A stretch of DNA of 64,000 nt from contig NZ_CACXXB010000017.1 in assembly GCF_902771435.1 (NCBI RefSeq), positions 1 to 64,000 on the forward strand. Reading direction: 5' to 3'. This DNA is from an uncultured Methanobrevibacter sp. (GTDB lineage Archaea; Methanobacteriota; Methanobacteria; Methanobacteriales; Methanobacteriaceae). The position numbers and the translations under genes are program-made. Shown here in pieces: positions 28,549-37,116 of this stretch (positions within the stretch are counted from its first letter, which is position 1; each line of letters opens with the position of its first letter). The notes beneath the pieces are model-generated. The model saw nothing but the letters and a program-made list of their open reading frames with translations, was not told where the DNA came from and searched no databases.

Positions 28549-30243
28549 ATGAGAGGCGGAGAAGCGATAATTGAATCCCTCAAAAATATGGGGGTAAAAA
28601 CAATATTTGGTTATCCTGGTGGACAAACCATACCATTCTATGACATGTTATATGATGCAGATTTGGATCATATATTAGTTAGACACGAACAATGCGCTGC
28701 TCATGCGGCAGACGGATATGCAAGGGCTTCAGGCAAAGTTGGTGTGTGTTTGGCAACTTCAGGTCCGGGTGCAACAAACCTAGTCACTGGTATTGCAACC
28801 GCATACATGGATTCTTCTCCAATTTTGGCCATAACTGGACAGGTTCCTACTCATTTGATTGGTAATGATGCTTTTCAGGAAGCTGACATTATTGGAATTA
28901 CAATGCCTATTGTAAAGCATTCATATCAACCGAAAAATCCGGATTTAATACCTTCAATGATTAAGTCTGCTTTTGAGATATCTGCAAGCGGAAGGCCGGG
29001 TCCAGTAGTTATTGATGTTCCAAAAGAAGTTCAAGAAGGTGAATTGTCCAAATTTGACGATTCTTTAATTGATACGCCAGGCTATAATCCAACTACTAAA
29101 GGTAATATTAGACAAATCAAAAAAGCTCGCGATTTAATCAGGCAAGCTAAAAAACCGTTGATTTTAGTGGGTGCAGGCGTAATCATTTCCGGTGCATGCA
29201 AAGAATTAAAAGAGCTTGCATACACAATAAATGCTCCTGTAATGACTTCACTTTTAGGTAAGGGAGCTTTTGATGAGACTGATGATTTGGCATTGGGAAT
29301 GCTTGGTATGCATGGAAGAAAAGTGTCAAACGATTCAATCAACGAATCCGATTTACTGATAGCTATCGGTATAAGATTTTCAGACAGGACCACAGGCAGG
29401 TTGGATAGCTTTGCTCCTAATACTAAAGTTATTCACATTGACATTGACCCTGCCGAAATAGGAAAGAATGTGGATGTTGATTTGCCGATTGTAGGAGACG
29501 CTAAAAATATTTTAGGTTCACTGAATAAACTTTTAAATGATTATAAAGCATCTGATGATGTAAATGCTTGGACAGATACAATCAAGCAGAGAAAACAGGA
29601 TTTGCTTCCTAGAGTAACATATGATGATGTACCTTTAAAACCGCAGACTGTAATTAAGGAAATCTCAGAGGTTTTAACTCCTGAATCCATTCTGACAACC
29701 GATGTCGGTCAAAACCAGATGTGGGCGGCACATTTCTATGACACACAAAAGCCCCGCAAATTCATATCTTCAGGAGGTCTTGGAACCATGGGATTCGGAT
29801 TCCCGTCAGCTATCGGTGCAAAAGTTGCATGTCCTGACGATCCTGTTGTGTCAATAAACGGTGACGGAGGATTTCTGATGGTCTGTCAGGAATTGGCTAC
29901 CGTTCGTGAATATGACATACCTGTAATTGCTGTTGTTCTGGAAAACAGGACCTTGGGAATGGTATATCAATGGCAAAGTTTATTGTATAATGAAAGACAC
30001 TCCCAAACCCTGCTTGGAAACAGTCCGGACTTTGTTAAACTGGCTGAAAGTTTCGGCGTTAATGCAGTAAGAATAACAAAGCCTGGAGAAACCAAAGAAG
30101 CACTGTCTTCAGCAATTAAGGATAACGAGCCAATTTTATTAAATGTTGTAATAGACTCTGAAGAGGCACTGCCTATGCTTCCTCCCGGAGCAGGAATAAA
30201 TGAAATGATTGGTGAATATAAACTCGAAAAGGATGTGATTTAA
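28549..30243 (+). CDS. ilvB: Acetolactate synthase, large (catalytic) subunit
   Basis: TPP-dependent enzyme condensing pyruvate with pyruvate or 2-oxobutyrate, the first step to Val, Ile and Leu. 564 residues. Glu47 (RHEQCAAHAADGYARA) activates TPP. GDGGFLMVCQELATV with the later Asn is the TPP/Mg motif. A TATATA box lies about 60 bases upstream. The stop is directly followed by the ilvN ATG (TAAATG). Confidence 0.96.
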   Translation: MRGGEAIIESLKNMGVKTIFGYPGGQTIPFYDMLYDADLDHILVRHEQCAAHAADGYARASGKVGVCLATSGPGATNLVTGIATAYMDSSPILAITGQVPTHLIGNDAFQEADIIGITMPIVKHSYQPKNPDLIPSMIKSAFEISASGRPGPVVIDVPKEVQEGELSKFDDSLIDTPGYNPTTKGNIRQIKKARDLIRQAKKPLILVGAGVIISGACKELKELAYTINAPVMTSLLGKGAFDETDDLALGMLGMHGRKVSNDSINESDLLIAIGIRFSDRTTGRLDSFAPNTKVIHIDIDPAEIGKNVDVDLPIVGDAKNILGSLNKLLNDYKASDDVNAWTDTIKQRKQDLLPRVTYDDVPLKPQTVIKEISEVLTPESILTTDVGQNQMWAAHFYDTQKPRKFISSGGLGTMGFGFPSAIGAKVACPDDPVVSINGDGGFLMVCQELATVREYDIPVIAVVLENRTLGMVYQWQSLLYNERHSQTLLGNSPDFVKLAESFGVNAVRITKPGETKEALSSAIKDNEPILLNVVIDSEEALPMLPPGAGINEMIGEYKLEKDVI

Positions 30244-30729
30244 ATGAATAAAAAGTATCATGTCATTTCAACATTGGTGGAAAATAAACCGGGGGTTTTA
30301 CAGAAAGTGGCAGGAATGTTTAACAGGAGAGGTTTCAACATTGACGGAATCACTGTTGGAGTGTCTGAAGTTGAAGGACTGTCCCGTATGGTAATTACTG
30401 TTCATGCCGACAAGAAAGGTTTGGAACAGGTTACAAAGCAACTTAATAAATTAGTTGATGTTGTCAAGATTAAAGATATTACTAAAAATGCTGTCAAAAG
30501 GGAATTGTGCCTGATTAAGGTTCATGTTCCTAACGAAATAGCAAGAGCAGAAATAATGCAGTATACCAATATTTTCAGGGCAAATATCGTTGATGTTACA
30601 GAAGAGACATTAATAATTGAGTTGACTGGGGATACTGAGAAAATTGATGCTTTCATATCTTTATTGAAAGGTTATGGAATCAAAAAGATTTCACGTACCG
30701 GCCTTACTGCTATGGCAAGAGGTGTATAA
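30244..30729 (+). CDS. ilvN: Acetolactate synthase, small (regulatory) subunit
   Basis: 161 residues. The N-terminal ACT domain (HVISTLVENKPGVLQKVAGMF, residues 4-75) binds valine for feedback inhibition, and a C-terminal ALS_ss domain follows. It begins at the base after the ilvB stop, so the two subunits are made together. The carbonic anhydrase gene begins 1 base after its stop. Confidence 0.96.
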   Translation: MNKKYHVISTLVENKPGVLQKVAGMFNRRGFNIDGITVGVSEVEGLSRMVITVHADKKGLEQVTKQLNKLVDVVKIKDITKNAVKRELCLIKVHVPNEIARAEIMQYTNIFRANIVDVTEETLIIELTGDTEKIDAFISLLKGYGIKKISRTGLTAMARGV

Positions 30730-30730
30730 G

Positions 30731-31258
30731 ATGACTTTATTGGAGAATGTTTTAGAAGATAATAAGAAATTTGTTGAAAATTTTGAAGGCGAAGAAATGT
30801 CTCACCATGCACAAAAGAAACTGGCTATCCTAACCTGTATGGACTGCAGATTAATTGACTTTTTCGAACCTGCTTTAGGTCTTGAAAGAGGAGATGCAAA
30901 AATTGTTAGAAATGCCGGAAACTCTATTGTTGGTGAAGACGCAATTAGATCAATCGGTGCAGCTCTTTACAATTTAGGATGTGAAGAGGTACTTGTTGTA
31001 GGTCACACTGAATGTGGTATGGCTGGTGCAGATGCTGAAGCTTTAAAAGAAAAAATGCTCGCACGTGGAATTGCTGAAGAGGACATTGCAAAATACGATT
31101 TGGCTGAATGGATTGGCGGATTTGAAGACGAAGAAGAAAACGTTAAAAATGTCGTCGAAAAAATCAAAAACCACCCATTGATTCCTGATGTGCCTGTACA
31201 CGGTCTCATAATCGATATTGTAACCGGTGAGTTGAAAGTTTTAGTAGATGGTTACTAA
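30731..31258 (+). CDS. cab: Beta-class carbonic anhydrase
   Basis: Interconverts CO2 and bicarbonate. 175 residues from the ATG at 30731, matching the small methanogen Cab type. Zinc ligands are Cys36, His92 and Cys95; Asp38-Arg40 is the catalytic dyad (TCMDCR, GHTECG). It is placed immediately behind ilvN and probably in its transcript. CO2/bicarbonate supply suits a hydrogenotrophic methanogen, and acetolactate synthase releases CO2. Confidence 0.93.
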   Translation: MTLLENVLEDNKKFVENFEGEEMSHHAQKKLAILTCMDCRLIDFFEPALGLERGDAKIVRNAGNSIVGEDAIRSIGAALYNLGCEEVLVVGHTECGMAGADAEALKEKMLARGIAEEDIAKYDLAEWIGGFEDEEENVKNVVEKIKNHPLIPDVPVHGLIIDIVTGELKVLVDGY

Positions 31259-31285
31259 ATCCATCTATTTTTTCTTATTTTTTAC
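31246..31285 (+). terminator. Terminator of ilvB-ilvN-cab
   Basis: An AGATGG/CCATCT stem (31246-31251 and 31261-31266) includes the stop codon in its loop and is followed by T-runs. Confidence 0.7.
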
Positions 31286-31379
31286 ATTAACGGCTAATAT
31301 TTCACTATTTTAATGTGTTTTGAAAGCAGGACATGTATATCCCGCTCTTTTTTTAAATTTTGATTTTCAAAAGGTAAGT

Positions 31380-31418
31380 GTTAATGTAAGTGGTGTTTGA
31401 AATTTAACATACATTAAC
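31380..31418. repeat. Inverted repeat between convergent genes
   Basis: GTTAATGTA (31380-31388) and TACATTAAC (31410-31418) are perfect 9-base complements with a 21-base spacer. It lies between cab and the convergent adhesin and may act as a terminator on either strand. Confidence 0.4.
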
Positions 31419-31431
31419 GCTGAAGATGCCG

Positions 31432-33621
31432 TTATCTTATGGTAATTTTGCTTTTTGCGGATATTTTGTAGTTGCCGTTTGCGGATGAAATCACAACCTT
31501 GTGGCTGCCGATTTTCAGGAATTTGGTGTTAAGTTTAGCTATTCCTTTTGAATTGGTTTTGACAGTTTTTGTAATGTATTTTTTGCCGGTGAAGACTTTA
31601 AGTTTGACTTTAACGTTTGAAACTGCCTTTTTGGTGGCCTTGTTTTTAACGATCACTTTGAAATATTTGGATTTTTTGAATTTGCCGGTTACTTTCGGCG
31701 CTTTGACGGTTGTTTTTATCTTGTTGACTTTTATTGTGGTTTTTTTGCTGAATGAATCTCCTGTTGTTATTGTGACTTTATGTTTTCCTACTGCAAGATT
31801 TTTACGTGTTTTTAAAGTTGCAGTTCCATTTGATTTAGTGGTTACAGTATATTTTTTATATTTTTTACCTGTAAACACTTTAACGGTTAATTTAAAACCG
31901 TCCAGTGTGGAATTGGTTTCATTGCTGTTTAGTTTGATTTTTAAATTGCCTCTGTTTCCATATGTGGTTGTTATGGCAGGGGCAGTGATGCTTATCGGAA
32001 TGGATTTCACGTTCAGCTCAATGATTTTGCTGTAGATATGGGCTCCAAAAGGCTCCGGAGTGAATATCATAAGTTTCACGGTTCCGCTTTTTTGAAGTGT
32101 ATATCTAACTGTTCCGTTTTCATCGCTGTAGTAATTGAATGTTTCATTTGTTGATAGGTCTTTTATGTTGATGCATTCGTCTTCAAGCGGATTTCCTCGG
32201 GCATCTATTATGGTAACTGTCAATTTGTCTCCAACTGAATACAGCTCTTTTTCATCAATCAGCAGTTCGTCAATATTATTCGCATCAATATCGGTCACGT
32301 TAAGTTCTGTTATTTTGCTACCGTTAATCAGGTAACAGTTTTTAAAATCAAAACTGCTGTTGTAGTTTTTAAATATTTCAGACATATTTTCATCATTGGT
32401 GAGATTTGTGTTTTTCACAATGTTTCCTGTGTGCAGCAAACGCATTTTTGTTTTGTCAAGATTTGCATCAGTTATTGTAATGTCTGCGAATTTACAGTCA
32501 ATAAATCCGTTATTTAAATTTGAACCGCTAATGTTCATGAAAGATTTTCTGGAATTCATTCCCTCATCGATTTTAAGTTCAAAATCGTCAAGCTCACAGT
32601 TTTCAATAGCTATTTTGTTTCCTGATGAGAAATATCCTCCCCTAAAGCTCATTGTATCGTTGATGAAATATGAGTTTTGGGCATTTAAAACAGGGAAGAA
32701 ATAGTCAATGTTCAGGTTTGAGAGTGATGATGAATTTAAGGTTATGTTGGATGAGCCTCCTTTCCAGGCACCGTCTGTGAAACTGCAGTCATTGATATTG
32801 ACGGTATAATATGTTAGTTCAAGTTTTGAGTTTGAAAAATTGCATCCGGAAATGATTAATGTATTGATCAGTTCGAATCTGGAGCCTCCTACGATTGCCA
32901 TATATGTGCTTAAAAACAGATTGGATGATATTATATCTGATTTTTTAAATTCACAGTCTTCAATTTTGCTGCAGTCCGCTGTGTAGTCGTCCGGAAGCCA
33001 GCCCTGTGGAGTTTTGGTTTCGATTGTTGAGTTGATAAAAATGGAATTTTTGTAGGTGTTGTCCAGTTCATAGTTTGTTACTGTTGAGTTGATGAAATCA
33101 CAATCGATAAAGTCCATGTTATGCCATTCGATTATGTTGATGTTTGTGAATGTCATGTTTTTTAACGTGATGTGCTTTCCAGTGTTTTTAATTTCATAGC
33201 CGTTTCTATATATGCCGAAACCTAATTCGGAGTATTTTTCCTTCTCGACGCAGCTGAAGTACAAAGATGAGTTGTTCCCATCGATTACAGTTCCGTCAGT
33301 CCCTTCAAAATTCAGGGATTTGTTTAAAATAATTTCACTATTTCCGGAAAGGTCATATTTCTTGCCTTCCAGTTTGATGGTATCGTTTTCAGCCGCATTG
33401 TCTATCATGCCCTTAATCTCATCAAAGCTTCCATCATCTGCCAGTGTGGCGGAATAGTCAGATGTGGGGTTGACATTTTCAACAGATATTGTGCTGTTTT
33501 CAGCGGCAGATACAATACCTATTGTCATGAATAAGATTAATGTCAGTATGGTTAATCTTAGAATTTTGTTCTTGATAGTATCACCTGTACTAGATATATT
33601 GATTGTATACACTTTAAACAT
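31432..33621 (-). CDS. Adhesin-like protein with beta-helix and Lys-rich Ig-like tail
   Basis: 729 residues as read. A signal peptide (KNKILRLTILTLILF...VSA) is preceded by 16 extra residues. Residues 60-460 look like a right-handed beta-helix of pectate-lyase type (many x-N-x-x-F/L turns). Residues 460-729 are three Ig-like domains; the last two are very Lys-rich and similar to each other (VFTGKKY in both). There is no sortase motif or membrane tail, so wall binding by charge is an inference. The start is uncertain: ATG at 33621 has no ribosome site, while AGGTGA at 33586-33581 points to codon ATC at 33576, just before the signal peptide. Confidence 0.8.
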   Translation of the reverse strand: MFKVYTINISSTGDTIKNKILRLTILTLILFMTIGIVSAAENSTISVENVNPTSDYSATLADDGSFDEIKGMIDNAAENDTIKLEGKKYDLSGNSEIILNKSLNFEGTDGTVIDGNNSSLYFSCVEKEKYSELGFGIYRNGYEIKNTGKHITLKNMTFTNINIIEWHNMDFIDCDFINSTVTNYELDNTYKNSIFINSTIETKTPQGWLPDDYTADCSKIEDCEFKKSDIISSNLFLSTYMAIVGGSRFELINTLIISGCNFSNSKLELTYYTVNINDCSFTDGAWKGGSSNITLNSSSLSNLNIDYFFPVLNAQNSYFINDTMSFRGGYFSSGNKIAIENCELDDFELKIDEGMNSRKSFMNISGSNLNNGFIDCKFADITITDANLDKTKMRLLHTGNIVKNTNLTNDENMSEIFKNYNSSFDFKNCYLINGSKITELNVTDIDANNIDELLIDEKELYSVGDKLTVTIIDARGNPLEDECINIKDLSTNETFNYYSDENGTVRYTLQKSGTVKLMIFTPEPFGAHIYSKIIELNVKSIPISITAPAITTTYGNRGNLKIKLNSNETNSTLDGFKLTVKVFTGKKYKKYTVTTKSNGTATLKTRKNLAVGKHKVTITTGDSFSKKTTIKVNKIKTTVKAPKVTGKFKKSKYFKVIVKNKATKKAVSNVKVKLKVFTGKKYITKTVKTNSKGIAKLNTKFLKIGSHKVVISSANGNYKISAKSKITIR

Positions 33622-33728
33622 TGGCTTTTTTTAAGTTACTTTTATAAATGTAGAAATTCATAAGTATTAATTGATATTTTATTAGATATCTTAACTTTTA
33701 TTAAATTATTTAAAAGAGATGATTTTAA

Positions 33729-34721
33729 ATGAAAATGTATTACGATGCAGATGTAAATACAGATGCTCTTGAAGGAAAAACCATTGCAGTAATCGGTTAT
33801 GGTTCCCAAGGAAGAGCACAATCTAGAAACATGGCTGACAGTGGAGCTAATGTTATTGTTGGTGTAAGAGAAAACGGAAGTTCTTGGAACTTAGTAAAAG
33901 AAGATGGAATGACTGTAAAAACCATCGAAGATGCAGCTAAAGAAGCTGATATCATTCACATTTTACTTCCTGATGAAACCCAGGAAAAAGTATACAACGA
34001 ACAGATTGCACCATATGTAGAAGCCGGAAACACTATTTCATTCTCTCACGGTTATAACATACACTTCGGTTTAATCAAACCTGATGAAGACGTAAACATT
34101 GTAATGTTTGCACCAAAAGGACCTGGATCCATGGTTAGAAGAACTTATGAAGAAGGATTCGGTATTCCTGGACTTGTTGCTGTTGAACAAGATGCAACCG
34201 GTGACGCATTGCAATTAGCATTAGGTATGGCAAAAGCTTGTGGTCTTACCAAAGCAGGCGTTTTGGAAACTACCTTCAAAGAAGAAACCGAAACTGACTT
34301 ATTCGGTGAACAAACAGTTTTATGCGGTGGTATTACTGAATTGATTAATGCAGGATTCACCACTTTGGTTGAAGCAGGTTACCAACCTGAAATCGCTTAC
34401 TTCGAAACCTGCCACGAAGTAAAACTCATCGTAGACTTAATCTATGAAAAAGGATTTGCCGGAATGTGGACCGATGTAAGTAACACTGCTGAATACGGTG
34501 GATTGACCAGAGGTAATAGAATCATTACCCAAGAAGCAAAAGACGGTATGAAACAAGTATTAACCGAAATCCAAGACGGTACATTCAAAAAAGAATGGCA
34601 TGATGAAAATGTCACCGATGGCGCTAACTTAAAAGAAATGAGAGCTGCTGAAGGTAAAAAAGATATTGAAATTGTTGGTGAAAGATTAAGAAAAGCTTGT
34701 GGATTACAAAAAGACGATTAA
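33729..34721 (+). CDS. ilvC: Ketol-acid reductoisomerase (class I)
   Basis: NADPH- and Mg-dependent isomerisation and reduction of acetolactate or acetohydroxybutyrate. 330 residues, the short class I length. A Rossmann motif ([17 protein letters not shown]) lies in the first 35 residues. [12 protein letters not shown] and [17 protein letters not shown] carry the metal ligands. It is separated from ilvB-ilvN by cab and a minus-strand adhesin. Confidence 0.97.
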   Translation: MKMYYDADVNTDALEGKTIAVIGYGSQGRAQSRNMADSGANVIVGVRENGSSWNLVKEDGMTVKTIEDAAKEADIIHILLPDETQEKVYNEQIAPYVEAGNTISFSHGYNIHFGLIKPDEDVNIVMFAPKGPGSMVRRTYEEGFGIPGLVAVEQDATGDALQLALGMAKACGLTKAGVLETTFKEETETDLFGEQTVLCGGITELINAGFTTLVEAGYQPEIAYFETCHEVKLIVDLIYEKGFAGMWTDVSNTAEYGGLTRGNRIITQEAKDGMKQVLTEIQDGTFKKEWHDENVTDGANLKEMRAAEGKKDIEIVGERLRKACGLQKDD

Positions 34722-34740
34722 ACGTCTTTTTTCTTTTTTT
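34708..34740 (+). terminator. ilvC terminator
   Basis: A strong stem of aaaaagacg and cgtcttttt around the stop codon is followed by T-runs. Confidence 0.8.
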
Positions 34741-34769
34741 ATTTTTAAATCTTATTTTTTGTGATGATC

Positions 34770-35774
34770 ATGGTATTTATTGGGATGGACCATGGAACTA
34801 CTGGAATCTCTTTTTGCATAATGTCTGATGAAGGAGACATTGTTGATATTTTCAAAATCGGAAGGGAAGAAAGTAAAAGGGGTCTGGTTTCTGCAACAGA
34901 GGAACTTGAAAAACGTGTTGATTTTGAAGATGTCAAATTGATGGCCATTACCTATGCTATGGGTGATGGAATTAACAAGATCCTGCCGACCGATAAGGTT
35001 GAGGACAGGGGGATTCTGTCAATAAACGGCGCAGGTAAGGTGACCGGTGGTGGAACATCAGTATTTTCTGAACTGGAACAGCTGAATATTGATTCAATAA
35101 TGATTCCTGGCCTTCATAAGGATTCCACTTCACTGGATGAATTGTTCAGGGCTGCATATTCTCATCAGGCAAGCCCGGAGAAGGTAAGCATTTCATACAA
35201 TGCGGTCAAGGAAACAGGATGGTCCAATTTTATAGTGGCGGATATCTCATCCAACAGTGTTGACATTTTAATTGAGGACGGTAAAATCAAAGGGGCAATG
35301 GATGCCTGTGTTGGCGCTATGGGAATTGTCCACGGACCGATTGACCTGGAGATGATTAGAGATATCGATGAGAACAATGCATCTGCAAACGAATGCTTTT
35401 CTCATGCGGGAGCCATCAAGATAGCCGGCATTGACGGCAAGGTGGCAAATATGAAGGATCAGCTTCTTGAAAATTATAGAAACGGTGATGAGAAGGCGAA
35501 ACTTGCCATCGATACATTGATAATGACCGTAGCCATGGAGATAGCAGGTCTTATCGCAGTATGTGAAAATGAAATAGAAGGCATCGTGCTTACAGGTTCA
35601 GTCGGCAGTGCAACAGAACCGTTCAATTTTGAAGATGAAATTAACAAATATTTCAAAAACAAATATGATTTGAAAGTTATTTCAAAAGAATCTGGAGCTA
35701 TTGGAGCTGCTCAAATAGCGATGGATGTATATAATGGTAAAAAAGAAATTTTAGGAATTGAAGTTGATATTTAA
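34770..35774 (+). CDS. Methanogenesis marker 12-like ASKHA-fold protein
   Basis: 334 residues from the ATG at 34770 (GTGAT a few bases upstream; ATG at 34764 and GTG at 34761 are alternatives). The N-terminus IGMDHGTTG is the phosphate-1 loop of the acetate kinase/Hsc70/hexokinase fold, and GIVLTGSVGSA is the adenosine-loop region. This matches what I recall of the methanogen-restricted marker 12 family, distantly akin to DUF1464. The biochemical role is unknown. The gene is monocistronic and follows the ilvC terminator. Confidence 0.7.
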   Translation: MVFIGMDHGTTGISFCIMSDEGDIVDIFKIGREESKRGLVSATEELEKRVDFEDVKLMAITYAMGDGINKILPTDKVEDRGILSINGAGKVTGGGTSVFSELEQLNIDSIMIPGLHKDSTSLDELFRAAYSHQASPEKVSISYNAVKETGWSNFIVADISSNSVDILIEDGKIKGAMDACVGAMGIVHGPIDLEMIRDIDENNASANECFSHAGAIKIAGIDGKVANMKDQLLENYRNGDEKAKLAIDTLIMTVAMEIAGLIAVCENEIEGIVLTGSVGSATEPFNFEDEINKYFKNKYDLKVISKESGAIGAAQIAMDVYNGKKEILGIEVDI

Positions 35775-35777
35775 TTC

Positions 35778-35987
35778 CTATTTTTTGTCTTCTTTTAAAC
35801 TGACAAATACCACATTTCCGCCTTTAATGGTTTCAAGGCCATTTTCATTTTCAAGGACAAGATTCAAATAATTATCAATAGCTATTACTTTTCCTTCGCT
35901 ATGATTGTTATCTCTTAAATCGACACTAACGTACTTATTTTTAAATTGTCTAAAAAGTTTGTTTACATTTTCTTTATCTTGACTCAT
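35778..35987 (-). CDS. LSm (Sm-like) RNA-binding protein
   Basis: 69 residues, the usual archaeal Sm length. Sm1 motif: VSVDLRDNNHSEGKVIAIDNYLNLVL (residues 20-45). Sm2: GGNVVFVSL. These proteins form heptameric rings that bind U-rich RNA. It ends 3 bases after the convergent marker 12-like gene. Confidence 0.92.
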   Translation of the reverse strand: MSQDKENVNKLFRQFKNKYVSVDLRDNNHSEGKVIAIDNYLNLVLENENGLETIKGGNVVFVSLKEDKK

Positions 35988-36032
35988 TTTTTCAAATCCT
36001 TGAATATTCTATTTTTATATTGATGTTTGCAC

Positions 36033-36040
36033 TTTAAATA
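36033..36040 (+). promoter_or_regulatory. TATA box of a leaderless small gene
   Basis: A TTTAAATA box is centred about 27 bases before the ATG at 36063, with no ribosome site between them. This geometry predicts a transcript starting at or within 2 bases of the ATG. Confidence 0.55.
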
Positions 36041-36062
36041 CTTTAATGTTCTAAATATTAGT

Positions 36063-36206
36063 ATGGCAATAAATCAATTAGAAAGTAATTTAGAAGCTAT
36101 TACTCATACAATAGCTCAGTTAAAAAAAGATGGATGCACTGATGAAAAAATTTTAAACGATCTCAGGGAAGAAAGGGAAAAAATACTTAAAGATTTAAAC
36201 TTATAA
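36063..36206 (+). CDS. Small coiled-coil protein, 47 residues, function unknown
   Basis: ATG to TAA gives 47 residues beginning MAINQLESNLEAITH and ending in EREKILKDLNL. Heptad-like spacing of Leu/Ile and high charge predict an amphipathic helix or coiled coil. A well-placed TATA box supports expression as a leaderless mRNA. It fills the gap between LSm (divergent) and surE (convergent, 5 bases away). No family is recognised. Confidence 0.6.
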   Translation: MAINQLESNLEAITHTIAQLKKDGCTDEKILNDLREEREKILKDLNL

Positions 36207-36211
36207 GTATT

Positions 36212-36988
36212 TTAAATCAACCATTCTTTCAATAGACTCATATCACTGGTTAAATCTATTTTTAATGGTGTTATTGTAGTCTTTTGATACTTGCGTAATG
36301 CATGACCATCGGTTCCGGGAGCATCTGATTCATATGGGTCGCCGCCAATCCAGTAATATGGCTTTTCACGGGGATCCAAACGTTTTTCGATTATCGGAAC
36401 ATACATTCTTTTTCCAAGTGTTACAACTTCAAACTCTTCATTTATAGGGTTTGCCGGAATATTCACATTCAGCAAATCGATTCCTTCAGGCAAGCCTTTT
36501 TTTAATATTATTTTAGCTATTTTATTAAGCATTTTTCCTGCAAAGTCAAAATCAATCTCCACTTCACCGGTATCGAACTTGATGTCGTCACGTGTCACTT
36601 CCTGTGAAATGGCAATTGTGGGAATGTTAAAGCTTGCAGCCTCAATTGCCGCCCCTATTGTTCCTGAGGTTGTAAGTTCGGCTTTTCCAAGATTGAAGCC
36701 GGTATTTATTCCAGAAACCATAATGTCCGGTTTTTCATCCATGATTTCAAAAAGGGCAAGTGTTACTGCATCGGTAGGTGTTCCGGTAACTCCATAGCCT
36801 TTACTTCCGTCTCTTAAAGTACGTTCATTAATTCTTAACGGTTCATTTAAAGTTAATGCATGACCTATACCGCTTTGTTGGTGTTCAGGAGCAACCACGT
36901 AGGTTTCGCATAATTCATCGACTGCTTTTTTTGCAGCCAGTATTCCTGAAGCGGTTATTCCATCATCATTACTTATTAATGCTTTCAT
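36212..36988 (-). CDS. surE: 5'/3'-nucleotidase SurE
   Basis: Metal-dependent nucleoside monophosphate phosphatase. 258 residues. Asn7-Asp8-Asp9 (ISNDDG) binds the metal. VAPEHQQSG and VSGINTGFNLG are the other conserved loops. The typical role is nucleotide pool or stress maintenance. It is a single gene on the minus strand. Confidence 0.95.
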   Translation of the reverse strand: MKALISNDDGITASGILAAKKAVDELCETYVVAPEHQQSGIGHALTLNEPLRINERTLRDGSKGYGVTGTPTDAVTLALFEIMDEKPDIMVSGINTGFNLGKAELTTSGTIGAAIEAASFNIPTIAISQEVTRDDIKFDTGEVEIDFDFAGKMLNKIAKIILKKGLPEGIDLLNVNIPANPINEEFEVVTLGKRMYVPIIEKRLDPREKPYYWIGGDPYESDAPGTDGHALRKYQKTTITPLKIDLTSDMSLLKEWLI

Positions 36989-37116
36989 ATATTAATTAAG
37001 GCAGTTCTTTTTTTAAATAATTTTAGGTTGAAACATAATATAAAAAACTTTAATAATAATTTCAATTATAAAATATAATATTAGTATTCTATGAAAAAAC
37101 ACACAAGGGTGGAAAC

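Noticed and set aside
28458-28583. N-terminal extension of the DUF2085 protein
   Set aside because: It would run through the ilvB promoter and start region and lacks a ribosome site; the family signature begins after the ATG at 28457.
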